Source: Candidatus Bilophila faecipullorum (lineage in GTDB: Bacteria > Desulfobacterota > Desulfovibrionia > Desulfovibrionales > Desulfovibrionaceae). From it: a stretch of DNA of 64,000 nt. The DNA lies in NCBI GenBank assembly GCA_944326695.1, contig CALVEZ010000010.1, positions 30,028-94,027 on the forward strand. The letters run 5' to 3'. A model generated the notes under the pieces. The model worked only from the letters and a program-made list of their open reading frames with translations, did no database searches and had not been told where the DNA came from. A program made the position numbers and the translations under genes. Below are positions 39,122 through 48,800 of this stretch, piece by piece; the stretch's first letter is position 1, and each line of letters opens with the position of its first letter.

Positions 39122-39394
39122 GTGGCCAACCACAAGTCTGCCATCAAGCGTCACAAGCAGAGCGTGAAGCGCGCTGCCCGCAATCGTACCGTGAAGACCC
39201 GCATCAAGAATGTGGTGAAATCCGTTCGCGCCGCCATCAAGGAAGGCGATCAGGCTGCTGCTTCTCAGCTCCTGAGCACCGCCACCTCTTCTCTGGATAA
39301 AGCCGCCACCAAGGGCGTGATCCATTGGAAGAAGGCCGCGCGCAAGATTTCTCGCCTTGCCAAGGCCCTCAACGCCGCCAAAGCCGCCGCGTAA
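39122..39394 (+). CDS. rpsT: 30S ribosomal protein S20
   Basis: Primary binder of 16S rRNA in 30S assembly. The 90-aa basic protein has the typical N-terminus (V/M)[20 protein letters not shown], the long helices with [19 protein letters not shown], and [26 protein letters not shown]. The start is GTG with GGAGGG 6 nt upstream. It is monocistronic, with a bidirectional terminator behind it. Confidence 0.97.
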   Translation: MANHKSAIKRHKQSVKRAARNRTVKTRIKNVVKSVRAAIKEGDQAAASQLLSTATSSLDKAATKGVIHWKKAARKISRLAKALNAAKAAA

Positions 39395-39407
39395 CGTATC
39401 TTCTTTC

Positions 39408-39450
39408 GGCACAAAAAAAGGAAGGGATTTCCCTTCCTTTTTTTGTGCCT
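39408..39450. terminator. Bidirectional terminator between rpsT and recN
   Basis: A long stem (GGCACAAAAAAAGGAAGGG at 39408-39426 with its complement from about 39431 to 39449) gives a T7 tract on each strand. Confidence 0.9.
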
Positions 39451-39623
39451 CTTTTACCCTAACGCCTTTCATATTTGTAGAGGGAAATTCCGGTATAAAC
39501 AAAGCCAATGGCCTCATCACTAAGAGACTCGCTCAAAGGATACCTTCTCCCTACCTCTTGTCCTCAGCGGCAAGAGAGAGCGTTTTCCAAAGTAACGGCC
39601 CTTCCCCCTTCCAGAGAAGGGCT

Positions 39624-41183
39624 TTATTTTTCTATCCCTACCATGCGGGCCAGTTCAGCTTCGCGTTCCTGCGGATTGAGCTTGAAGCATCGCGTGAACG
39701 TCTTCCCGTCATGCACTTCTTTCGTCACCCGGAAATGCCGGACCGCTCGCGAAGCCAGTTGTGGCCAATGCGTGATCAGAACCATCTGGCGGCGGGAAGA
39801 CAAGGCTTCCAGTTGTTCGGCAACTCTGTTGAGGGTAAGGCCCCCCACACCCGCATCGACCTCATCGAAAATGAGCGTAGCCTCTTCGCTGTGCGTCTGG
39901 ATGGAGACCACCGCCAGCATAAAACGGGAAAGCTCACCGCCGGAAGCGATCTTGTCGAGAGGCTGCGGCTGTTGTCCGGGGTTGGGCGACCACAGCAAGC
40001 GGACACGATCTTCTTGGCAGCCGGGGAACAACTCTACGGTGCTCCATTCAGCGATGACCTTGACGTGCTGAGAGAACCCGAGGCCCGTCAGCTGCTGTTC
40101 CAGTCTTTCCGTAAAGGCGGCAGCCGCTTGACGACGCTGGGCATTGAGCCGCGTCAAAAGGTCCGCCAGTTCGCCCCGCAGTGCTTTTTCTTCCTTTTCC
40201 ACCTGCCGGATATCCAGGGTACAGGCATCCAAAAAAGAAAGGTTGTCCTGAATTTCATCCCGGAGGGAAAGGATTTCCGGCAAAGTCCGATGAAGCTTTC
40301 GCTTGAGTTGCGCCAATTCAAAAAGGCGGCCTTCGATGTATTCGGGGTCGGCTTCGGATTGCGGCAGGGGAGGGCGGCGCAGCTTCCTTTCCAGTTCGGC
40401 CAAAGTCTGTCGGAAGGAACTTGCCGCTTCAAGGTAGGCGGCCATTTCATCGTCATCCGCCGCCAGTGTTTCCAAGGCCCTTTCCAGATGTCCTACCTGT
40501 TCGGGCAATCCCGTTTCTTCGCCGCGCAGGATCATTTGGGCCCGCTCGTACTGGCGGCGTACCTGTTCCGTACTCCGCCATTCGGCGCGCAAGGCTTCAA
40601 GCTGTTCTTCTTCCCCTTCTTCCGGAGCCACCTTTTCGATTTCCCCGAGGTGCATTTCCAGAAGTTCCCGGCGGTCGGCAAGATCACGAAAACGGGTGCG
40701 CAAGGCTTCTTTGCGTTCTCCGGCCTCCCGCAGGCTTTTCACCAGAACATGGCGTTTCTCAACCAGCTCGGGTTGAGCCATCCACTCGTCGATCAAGTGC
40801 GCCTGAAACGTCGGCTGAAGAAGTTTTTGCTGCCCATGCTGGCTGGTGTGAACAAGGAGGGAAGCGCGAAGCTCCTTTATGGCCTCTTGAGAAGCGAGGG
40901 AGTTGTTGATGAACAAGCGGCTTCGCCCGCTTTCAGCGATGAGTTCACGCCGAATAATGAGTTCCCCCTCCGGACGCAGAAAAAGGGCCTCCACCTGAGC
41001 GCGCTCGCGACCGGGCCGCACCATATCCGCGCCCAGCCGTTCACCCATCAGGAAGTTCAAGGCCTTGAGAATAAAGCTTTTCCCTGCCCCCGTCTCGCCG
41101 GTCAGGACATTCATGCCGGCCGCGAACTCAAGTTCCATGTCGGCAATAAGGGCAAGATCGCGAATATGCAAATATTCAAGCAT
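39624..41183 (-). CDS. recN: DNA repair protein RecN
   Basis: SMC-like ATPase of double-strand break repair, cytoplasmic. The 519-aa protein begins MLEYLHIRDLALIADMELEF, has Walker A TGETGAGKSFIL near 30-41, a central coiled coil of about 250 residues, and the C-terminal ABC signature LDKIASGGELSRFMLAVV, Walker B ATLIFDEVDAGVGG and VLITHWPQLAS. Start 41183 was chosen by family alignment; no clear ribosome site is seen there. It ends the minus-strand block beginning with the HD-domain gene, 140 bp after the ABC permease. Confidence 0.94.
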   Translation of the reverse strand: MLEYLHIRDLALIADMELEFAAGMNVLTGETGAGKSFILKALNFLMGERLGADMVRPGRERAQVEALFLRPEGELIIRRELIAESGRSRLFINNSLASQEAIKELRASLLVHTSQHGQQKLLQPTFQAHLIDEWMAQPELVEKRHVLVKSLREAGERKEALRTRFRDLADRRELLEMHLGEIEKVAPEEGEEEQLEALRAEWRSTEQVRRQYERAQMILRGEETGLPEQVGHLERALETLAADDDEMAAYLEAASSFRQTLAELERKLRRPPLPQSEADPEYIEGRLFELAQLKRKLHRTLPEILSLRDEIQDNLSFLDACTLDIRQVEKEEKALRGELADLLTRLNAQRRQAAAAFTERLEQQLTGLGFSQHVKVIAEWSTVELFPGCQEDRVRLLWSPNPGQQPQPLDKIASGGELSRFMLAVVSIQTHSEEATLIFDEVDAGVGGLTLNRVAEQLEALSSRRQMVLITHWPQLASRAVRHFRVTKEVHDGKTFTRCFKLNPQEREAELARMVGIEK

Positions 41184-41323
41184 GATATGGCATTGTGTGT
41201 TAGAAAGCCTCAGGGCGGGAGAATCCCGCAGCAACACGCCACACCATAGGGGCATTGCCGGAAGGATGCAAGCCTTGCCCTTGAAAAGTCCGAAAACCGC
41301 AATCGCGCTTCAGGGAAGAATGG

Positions 41324-42172
41324 TTATTTTTTGAGCCGAGGGTCCAGTGTGTCACGCAGGCTTTCACCCAGAAGATTATACCCCAGAACCGTAATGAGGA
41401 TAGCGAGGCCGGGGTAGAGGGACAGCCACGGTGCGATTTCCAGTACGTCTTTCCCTTCCATAAGCATATTCCCCCAGCTGGGATCGGGCGGCTGCACGCC
41501 GAGCCCTAAAAAACTGAGCGACGATTCCACCAGAATCGCTCCCGCGATGCCCAACGTCGCGGAGACGAGAACGGGCGTCAGGGCGTTGGGCAGGATATGG
41601 ATGAGCATAATCCGACGATCTCCGGAACCGGAGAGCCGGGCGGCGGCCACGAAATCGCGTTCGCGGAGTGAAAGCGTCTCCGCCCGCACCAGCCGCGCCA
41701 CGCCCATCCATGAGGTCAGACCGATAACGATCATGATATTGGTAAGGCTCGGTTCGAGAAAGGCAATGACGGCAAGGATAAGGAAAAAAGAGGGGAAACA
41801 GAGCATGACGTCCACGCCGCGCATGATGATCTCGTCGACGAGCCCTCCGAAATATCCGGCCAGCAGGCCAAGGACCACGCCGATGGCAATGGAAATGGTG
41901 ACGGCAACGAAGCCTACCCAAAGGGAAACTCGCGCGCCGTACAAAAGCCGGGAGAGCACGTCCCGTCCGAGTGCGTCGGTCCCCAGAGGAAAGGCCGCGC
42001 TCGGCGGTTGCAGGATGGATTGAAGATGGAGCGCCGTAGGATCATAGGGTGCAAGCCACGGAGCGAGCAGGGCGGCCAGCGACATGCTCGCCACAATCGC
42101 CAGTCCCAGAGACAACATGCCCCGGCGGGAAAGACAATGGAGCCAGCGACGATGGAGAGGAAGGCGGCTCAT
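41324..42172 (-). CDS. ABC transporter permease, DppC/OppC type
   Basis: Inner-membrane subunit of a peptide/nickel-type importer, 282 aa with six helices. The PF12911 N-terminal part precedes the permease domain: [22 protein letters not shown] is diagnostic of DppC/GsiD subunits, and the EAA loop is [23 protein letters not shown]. It overlaps the DppB-type gene by 4 bp. No ATPase or binding-protein gene lies in the same operon, so the partners must be encoded elsewhere. Confidence 0.92.
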   Translation of the reverse strand: MSRLPLHRRWLHCLSRRGMLSLGLAIVASMSLAALLAPWLAPYDPTALHLQSILQPPSAAFPLGTDALGRDVLSRLLYGARVSLWVGFVAVTISIAIGVVLGLLAGYFGGLVDEIIMRGVDVMLCFPSFFLILAVIAFLEPSLTNIMIVIGLTSWMGVARLVRAETLSLRERDFVAAARLSGSGDRRIMLIHILPNALTPVLVSATLGIAGAILVESSLSFLGLGVQPPDPSWGNMLMEGKDVLEIAPWLSLYPGLAILITVLGYNLLGESLRDTLDPRLKK

Positions 42173-43179
42173 CGGCTTTTTCCTTGCGCGCGGATGCGCG
42201 GGTCCGCCAGCCCGTAGCCAATGTCGGCCAGCACGTTCCCCAGAAGCGTCAGCACGGCACCCAGTACAAGGTTGCCCATGATCAATGGATAATCCCTCGC
42301 CATGACCGCCGTATAAAAGAGCTGTCCCAATCCCGGCAAGGCGAAAATGGTTTCGATGATCACGCTGCCCCCGATCAGCCCGGGAACGGAAAGGCCCAAA
42401 AGGGTGATGACCGGGAGCAGGGCGTTACGCAGCGCATGGCGGAAAATAATCACGCGGGCCGGGAGCCCCTTGGCTTTGGCGGTAAGGATAAAATCCTGCC
42501 GCAGGACTTCCAGCATGGAGGAACGCATGAAACGGGACATCCCGGCCACGCTTCCCACCGTGATCACCGTGACGGGCAGGACCAGATGCCGGACAAGGTC
42601 CAAAACTTTCCCCCACGGCGAGAGCGAGGCGTAATCCAGTGAAGCAAGGCCAGAAATAGGCAGCCATTGGTGCTCCAGCCCCGTATAGAGCATCAACAGG
42701 AGGGCCAGCCAGAAACCGGGCATGGCAAAACCGAGGAAGACGAGCACTGTCATGGCCTTGTCGAAAAGCGAACCTTGCTTCCAGGCGGAAAGCACGCCCA
42801 CGGGAACGGCTATAAGCAGGGTCAACGCCAGCGAAACGACATTGATGCCCACCGTGAGGGGCAGGCGTTCCGCGATTTTCTCCATGACGGGCCGGGCATC
42901 GCTCGACATTGAGTTGCCGAAATCGAGCTGGAGCACCCGCGAAAGCCAGTCAAAGTACTGCACATGGAGAGGGCGGTTTATCCCGTAGAGCGCTTCAAGC
43001 CGTTCCCGAGCCGCTTCTCCGGCCATGGGATTCAAGGTTGTCTGGAGGTCGGTGGGCGAACCCGGCGCCAAATGGATGACGATGAAGCTGACGATGGTAA
43101 TGCCCCACAAGACCAGCAGCATCCAGACGGCTTTACGGGCAATCCGCCCCAGCATGGCTTTCGTCCCGGTCGAAATCAT
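42169..43179 (-). CDS. ABC transporter permease, DppB/OppB type
   Basis: Partner permease of 336 aa with six helices. Diagnostic segments: [14 protein letters not shown] near the N-terminus, [22 protein letters not shown], and the EAA loop [26 protein letters not shown]. The chosen start at 43179 has GGAGG 6 nt upstream. It follows the RdgC-like C-terminal gene by 20 bp, which makes a common transcript likely although functions appear unrelated. Confidence 0.92.
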   Translation of the reverse strand: MISTGTKAMLGRIARKAVWMLLVLWGITIVSFIVIHLAPGSPTDLQTTLNPMAGEAARERLEALYGINRPLHVQYFDWLSRVLQLDFGNSMSSDARPVMEKIAERLPLTVGINVVSLALTLLIAVPVGVLSAWKQGSLFDKAMTVLVFLGFAMPGFWLALLLMLYTGLEHQWLPISGLASLDYASLSPWGKVLDLVRHLVLPVTVITVGSVAGMSRFMRSSMLEVLRQDFILTAKAKGLPARVIIFRHALRNALLPVITLLGLSVPGLIGGSVIIETIFALPGLGQLFYTAVMARDYPLIMGNLVLGAVLTLLGNVLADIGYGLADPRIRAQGKSR

Positions 43180-43199
43180 GGCACCTCCGTTTGGAAGGT

Positions 43200-43727
43200 C
43201 TACGCTTGGTGGCTCATCCAGTTGGCCATATCCCGTACTTCCTTTTCCCATTGATTGGAAAGGCGCACCTCAAGGAAAAGCTGGTAGCAGGCATCAAAAA
43301 GGCCCAGGCAGATTTCCATGAGATACATTTTTTCCAGAAAAGAGGCATCGGGATCGTCGTCCGGCTCCCTTTCGACACGGGGCGTCTTGAAGGCGGCGAG
43401 AGAAAAATCCTCAGCTTTGACGGTTGTTTGCCAAGCCAGTTCTTCCCGCTCGAAACGGACGAGCGCGCGGGTGACTTTCTTGCCTGTGCGCAGGCCGAGC
43501 CTGACTTCCCGCAACTGGGACAGGGAACCCGAGACGGAGGCCGTTTCAAGGTTGTCGCCTTCGCCACCCTGAACCACGATGCGCTGTTCAAGGTTCAGGG
43601 TGAAGGGGACACCTTCTTTGTCTTTAAATCCAAGAGGCTGCGTCTCACTCCGAAACCACAGCCACGTGAGGAATTCCTGCCCGAGCACCATGTCCGTGGT
43701 CTGGCCGAGATAGGCTTGTTCGCTCAT
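43200..43727 (-). CDS. RdgC-like C-terminal half protein
   Basis: A 175-aa protein that starts 10 bp after the RdgC N-terminal-type gene. Visible blocks are [33 protein letters not shown], and [21 protein letters not shown] recall this pattern from the second half of RdgC-annotated proteins of other deltaproteobacteria and related genes, but the match is from memory. Together the two proteins (204 plus 175 aa) exceed the 303 aa of E. coli RdgC. The start at 43727 has GGGAG 6 nt upstream; an in-frame earlier codon lies within the previous gene. Confidence 0.65.
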   Translation of the reverse strand: MSEQAYLGQTTDMVLGQEFLTWLWFRSETQPLGFKDKEGVPFTLNLEQRIVVQGGEGDNLETASVSGSLSQLREVRLGLRTGKKVTRALVRFEREELAWQTTVKAEDFSLAAFKTPRVEREPDDDPDASFLEKMYLMEICLGLFDACYQLFLEVRLSNQWEKEVRDMANWMSHQA

Positions 43728-43737
43728 GATCGACTCC

Positions 43738-44352
43738 CTACACGAAGCTCGTGGGTTCAAGGTTGTCAAGGCGGCTCAAAGAGGCTTCATCCATGAGCGT
43801 CGCGGCCAGAGCATAGGGCGTCAGAGGCTCTAAATGCAGATCGAACGTCAATGTAAAATGATTCATAAAAAGTTCAATGAGTTTTGATTGGGTGGAGGCC
43901 AGATAGACGATATTGGAATCCGTAGCCCACACCACGTCGAAAATGGCGGGAATCGGCAGAAAACGTCCCAGAAGCCGCAATTTGACCTGATCCCGCAGTT
44001 CGGTCTTGCGATCCCGTGCGATAAACTTTTTCCCTTGTTCCTTGATCCGGGCTTCCTCTTCGCGGAGAGCGATCATGACGTGCTTCTTCAACACCGCAGG
44101 AGGAATGCGTCGCGTATCCAGACGCAGGGCAAAAGCGAGGTAGGCTCCTTTTTCCGGTAGAGCGGAGCGCCATTGCGTATCAAGCATATCCTCAAAACTG
44201 GTCCATCCCCATGCCCGTTCTTCGGGGATGTCGTCAATGTCTTGAAAGGCGAATTGCTTGAGCTTGGCGGGTATGTTCATCCACAGTTCCTGTGGAACGG
44301 AATCGGCGATGCGGAATCGCGTAAAGCTGCAACTGGTACCGAGAAGACCCAT
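43738..44352 (-). CDS. Recombination-associated protein RdgC, N-terminal type
   Basis: RdgC is a ring-shaped DNA-binding protein that limits RecA loading. The 204-aa product matches its N-terminal half: KLKQFAFQDIDDIPEERAWGW, LAFALRLDTRRIPPAVLKKH, EEEARIKEQGKKFIARDRKT followed by ELRDQVKLRLLGRFLPIPAIFDVVW, and NIVYLASTQSKLIELFMNHF. The start at 44352 (MGLLGTSCSFTRFRI) has AAGGA 9 nt upstream. The frame ends before the C-terminal half, which is in the next gene (43200-43727). A 20-bp palindrome lies 107 bp before the start. Confidence 0.8.
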   Translation of the reverse strand: MGLLGTSCSFTRFRIADSVPQELWMNIPAKLKQFAFQDIDDIPEERAWGWTSFEDMLDTQWRSALPEKGAYLAFALRLDTRRIPPAVLKKHVMIALREEEARIKEQGKKFIARDRKTELRDQVKLRLLGRFLPIPAIFDVVWATDSNIVYLASTQSKLIELFMNHFTLTFDLHLEPLTPYALAATLMDEASLSRLDNLEPTSFV

Positions 44353-44458
44353 AGGTTTTATCCTTGCAAGAGGGGTAAACAAACTCCTGCGTTTTTACGC
44401 TAAGGGGCGGCTTTGTGGCAAGCCGGATTAGGTTTTTAAAAATCGCATAATGATAGTT

Positions 44459-44478
44459 ATGTAAACTTATGTTTACAT
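44459..44478. promoter_or_regulatory. Perfect 20-bp palindrome, possible operator
   Basis: ATGTAAACTTATGTTTACAT has two 8-bp arms around TTAT. It contains TGTAAA-N6-TTTACA, the consensus reported for E. coli TyrR boxes, though other repressors use similar sites. It lies between the hypothetical gene stop (44486) and the rdgC-type gene. It is AT-rich and followed by no T-run, so an operator is more likely than a terminator. Confidence 0.5.
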
Positions 44479-44485
44479 CCCCTTA

Positions 44486-44905
44486 TCACACCCAATAAAT
44501 AAAACCAACCCCACCACCCCATAAAACATCTCGCTTCGCCGGAATTCTCCCCACGTCACGAACCAGGCCTTCAATACCTCCGTATCGCATAAAACGTTTA
44601 TAGGCCTCGTGATGCGTGCCCATCTTTTCCACCAAAGCGCCGAGCCAAAAGGCCGGGAAATCGAGATTGCGCTCCGGGAGCTTGTAATCAATGATCCCGA
44701 CGGCTTCTCCTTGCTCCAGCCGCTGGCGAAGCATCCCTACCCCATCGGCAAAAGGGACTCTGTGCAGCAGGAACCAAAAAAGAAGAGGCCCTTCGCCCAA
44801 GGGTCGCAACCACAAACCCTCGGTACATAGACGAACACCCGGGAACCCCCAGCGGTCGCAGTATTGGTTTGCACTGTCCGCGCTTAACGGATGAAAATCA
44901 AACAT
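44486..44905 (-). CDS. Hypothetical protein downstream of HD-domain gene
   Basis: A 139-aa soluble protein without a recognised family. It is rich in aromatic residues (GLWLRPLGEGPLLFWFLLHR, AFWLGALVEKMGTHHEAYKRF). It overlaps the HD-domain gene by 8 bp on the same strand, which supports expression from a common message. No signal peptide and no membrane segment beyond a short hydrophobic patch near residue 42. Function unknown. Confidence 0.65.
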   Translation of the reverse strand: MFDFHPLSADSANQYCDRWGFPGVRLCTEGLWLRPLGEGPLLFWFLLHRVPFADGVGMLRQRLEQGEAVGIIDYKLPERNLDFPAFWLGALVEKMGTHHEAYKRFMRYGGIEGLVRDVGRIPAKRDVLWGGGVGFIYWV

Positions 44906-45719
44906 TATTAATATGATGCGAATGATAGGAGTAAAGTGTATCCATGATGGAAGCCCTTACGGGCACTAAAGCCTCTACCGGAGGAAGGCCTTCAAGGATG
45001 GCTTCAATGTGGCCGGAAGTCGCGCACAGGCGGCGAGATGTCGCAAAATGAAGCTCATGGACCCAAGAACCTATGAGCATACGGAAATCATTTACATATT
45101 TGAGCTCCGTATAACTCGGTACCTCTCTGTGCAGTACTTTACTCGCAATAGCGGGCGTCCACAGTGAGGGCTCGTCCCGCACATGCAGCACCACGTCTCC
45201 TGTAGGAAGAGGCCGCGTGAGGTGAAAGGCCATAATGCGCATGATGTCCAGCTTATCCGCATCCCGAACGGCATGGCACACCTTCAGATACGAATCCCGC
45301 AGGCCCGGCGGCAGGCGATAACGGTTATGCAGGGCAATCGCCGTCAGCGCAGCATGGCGCACGGATCGGGGCTCATCATCAAGAACGCACCCGCGGTGCA
45401 GGGTACGGACGCTTAACCTGGCGTGATTTTCCGATTGCGCGTCGCTGAAGGTTCGCCAACGCACGTATTGAGGAAAGCGCCCTACGTCGTGGTAAAGGGC
45501 CCCAAGCAAGGCCGCCCTCCCCTCTTCAGGCGTAAAGGTTTCCGAGTCCACGAGCACGCGGGCATATCCCAGTACCTTATAGGTATGTTCGCGTTTGAGG
45601 TGAAGCATGGCTTCGGGATGCTCCGCGAGATACCGAGCCGCGAAGGTCTCAAAGCGCGCCTCATGAAGGGCTATATCAAGCCCTTTTGGGGCGAATTCGT
45701 TTGGCTGATTGGAGGACAT
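44898..45719 (-). CDS. HD-domain phosphohydrolase
   Basis: Predicted metal-dependent phosphohydrolase of 273 aa. HD motif residues: His45 in LKREHTYKVL, His77-Asp78 in LGALYHDVGRF, followed by LTAIALHNRY and CHAVRDADKLDIMRI, which supply the later His and Asp. This is a complete HD site; substrate (nucleotide, cyclic dinucleotide or other) is unknown. Start 45719 (MSSNQPNEF) is the first ATG; a TTG 36 bp upstream is possible. The gene is divergent from dnaE with 150 bp between starts. Confidence 0.85.
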   Translation of the reverse strand: MSSNQPNEFAPKGLDIALHEARFETFAARYLAEHPEAMLHLKREHTYKVLGYARVLVDSETFTPEEGRAALLGALYHDVGRFPQYVRWRTFSDAQSENHARLSVRTLHRGCVLDDEPRSVRHAALTAIALHNRYRLPPGLRDSYLKVCHAVRDADKLDIMRIMAFHLTRPLPTGDVVLHVRDEPSLWTPAIASKVLHREVPSYTELKYVNDFRMLIGSWVHELHFATSRRLCATSGHIEAILEGLPPVEALVPVRASIMDTLYSYHSHHINNV

Positions 45720-45869
45720 GCCAAGAAGAATATCCCCAAAAACAGAGAGGGACAAGAGGCGACGGCTTTTCCGCCCGGCCCTGTTTCCCCCTGCGCCCTC
45801 GATTGTGCGCCGGGGTATCTTTTGATAGGATCAAAACTTCATTTTTAGCGATTTTACCAGGATGCTTTC

Positions 45870-48800
45870 ATGTCTGAATTCGTGCATCTCCATTGCCATA
45901 CGGAATACAGCCTGCTCGACGGCGCGATCCGGCTCAACGATCTCTGCGCCCGCGCCAAGGACTACGGTATGCCGGCCGCAGCCATCACGGACCACGGCAA
46001 CCTCTATGGGGCGGCTTACTTCTATACCACCTGCAAAAGCTATGGCATCAAGCCGATTATCGGCTGCGAAGTCTATGTGACCAACGATCATCGAGATAAG
46101 GACTCCGAGCTGGCCCGCGTCCGGCATCACCTTATCCTTCTTGCGAAAAACAACGAAGGCTACCACAACCTCGTCCGACTTGTTTCCAAAGGTTTCCTTG
46201 ACGGCTTCCATTACAAGCCGCGGGTGGACAAGGGCTTGCTGCGCCAGTACAGCGAGGGGCTCATCGCGCTGTCCGCGTGCCTCGCCGGAGAAATCCCCCG
46301 TACGCTGCTCGGGGGCAACAAGATGATTCAGGGAGGCGGCACCTTTGACGATGCCATCCGCCAGACGCAGGAATACATGGATATCTACGATGGCCGTTTC
46401 TATCTGGAGGTCCAGTCCAATACCCTGCCCGATCAGGCTGTCCTCAACGAAAAGCTTCTGGAGCTGGCGGAACATACCAGGGTTCCGCTGGTGGCCACCA
46501 ACGATTGCCACTATCTGAACGCCGATGACGTGGAGGCCCACGACGTCCTCCTGTGCATCCAGACGCAGGCCAAAGTCAACGACGCCAAGCGGATGCGATT
46601 CGAGGCCCGCGATTTGTACTACAAATCGGCCGAGGAAATGGAGCAGTCCTTCAAACATGTCCCGGAAGCACTCTCGAATACCGTCCGTATCGCGGAAGAG
46701 TGCCATGTGGAAATGGACTTCAGCCATCACTACTTCCCGGTTTACGAGCTTCCCGAGGGCATGACGCTCGCCACCGAGTTTGAACGTCTGGCGCGCGAAG
46801 GTCTCAAGCGTCGCCTTGCCCTGCACCCGGAACGGGATACGCTTGATCATCAGAAATACTGGGATCGCCTTGAGATGGAATTGAAGGTCATCTGCGAAAT
46901 GGGCTTTCCCGGCTATTTCCTGATCGTGCAGGACTTCATCAACTGGGCCAAGGATCACGACGTCCCCGTAGGTCCGGGCCGAGGCTCGGCGGCGGGGTCT
47001 CTGGTGGCCTGGGCCCTGCGCATCACCAACCTCGATCCCCTGCCCTATAACCTCATTTTTGAACGCTTCCTCAACATCGAACGCGTCAGCCTTCCCGATA
47101 TCGACGTGGACTTCTGCGAAGACAAGCGCACGCGGGTGATCCAGTATGTCAGCCAGAAATACGGGGTGGATTCCGTTTCGCAGATCACGACCTTCGGGAA
47201 AATGAAGGCGAAAGCGGTGGTGCGCGACGTGGGGCGCGCGCTGGACCTTTCCTTTAAAGAAACGGATCGCATCGCCAAGCTGATCCCCGATGATCTCAAG
47301 ATGACGATCAAAAAGGCGCTGGATGCGGAGCCCGAGCTGGCGACGCTCTACAAGGAAGACCCCATTATCCGGAAACTGCTGGATATTTCCCTCCGCCTGG
47401 AGGGGCTCTCCCGCCATGCGTCCACCCATGCCGCGGGCGTGGTCGTTTCCGACAAGCCCATGGATGAATATCTTCCCATCTATCGCGGTAAAAAGGGCGA
47501 ACTGGTGACGCAGTTCGACATGAAGATGGTGGAAAAAGTCGGGCTGGTGAAGTTCGACTTTCTGGGCTTGCGGACCATGACCCTCATCAGCAATACGCTG
47601 AAAGCCATAGAGGAACAGGGCAAGACGGCACCCGATCTGGATATTCTGCCCCTGACCGACCCGGAAACTTATGACGTTTTCGCCCGTGGCGATACGGACG
47701 GCGTCTTTCAGGTGGAAAGTTCCGGGATGCGCCAATATCTGCGTATGCTGCGGCCCAACTGTTTTGAAGACATCATCGCCATGCTCGCCCTCTACCGTCC
47801 CGGGCCTCTCGGTTCGGGCATGGTCGATGAATTCATCAAGCGTAAACACGGCGAAGTGGAAGTGACCTACCCCTTGCCGTCGCTGGAAAATTGCCTGAAA
47901 GACACCTACGGGGTCATCGTCTATCAGGAACAGGTCATGCAGATTGCCCAGATTGTGGCCGGGTATACGCTCGGCGGCGCTGACCTGTTGCGGCGTGCCA
48001 TGGGCAAGAAAAACGCGGAAGCTATGGCCAAGGAGCGTACCCTTTTTGTCGAAGGTGCGATCAAAAACGGGACCAGCAAGGAAAAAGCTTCCGAAATTTT
48101 CGACTTGATGGAAAAATTTGCGGAATACGGCTTCAACAAGTCGCACTCCGCCGCCTATGCCCTCATTTCCTACCATACGGCTTACCTGAAGACGCATCAT
48201 AAGGTGGAGTTCATGTCCGCCCTGCTGACGTCCGAAATCGGTAATCAGGATAAAATCCTCAAGTATATCGCCGTATGCAAGGATATGGGCATCGAAGTCC
48301 GTCAGCCGGACGTACAGGTCAGCCGACGGGAATTCATCGTCCGCAACGAAGCCGTCGTGTATGGCCTCGGCGGGATCAAGAACGTGGGCGATGAAGCCAT
48401 CCGGGAAATCGTGGAGGCACGCGAAAAGGACGGGCCCTTCCGTTCTTTCCTTGATATGTGCGTCCGGGTAAGCCTGCGCAAGGTCACCAAGCGTGTGTTG
48501 GAAAGCCTGATTAAAGGAGGCGCTCTGGACTGCTTCGGCTGTTCCCGCAACGCCCTTTTCGCGGCCTTGGACACCGTCGTGGGCCGGGCTCAGAAGAAAA
48601 ACAAGGAAAAGCTGTCCAACCAGATATCCTTGCTCAGCCTGGCGCCAAAGCCTGTCGAGGAACCGGAAAGCTCGGGCATGGGATTTCCCTGCGAAGAAGC
48701 AAACATCCCCGAATGGGATGAGGATCAGAAACTGCGTTTTGAAAAAGAAGCTTTGGGCTTTTTCCTGACCAGCCATCCTTTGCAGCCCTACCGCCATGAG

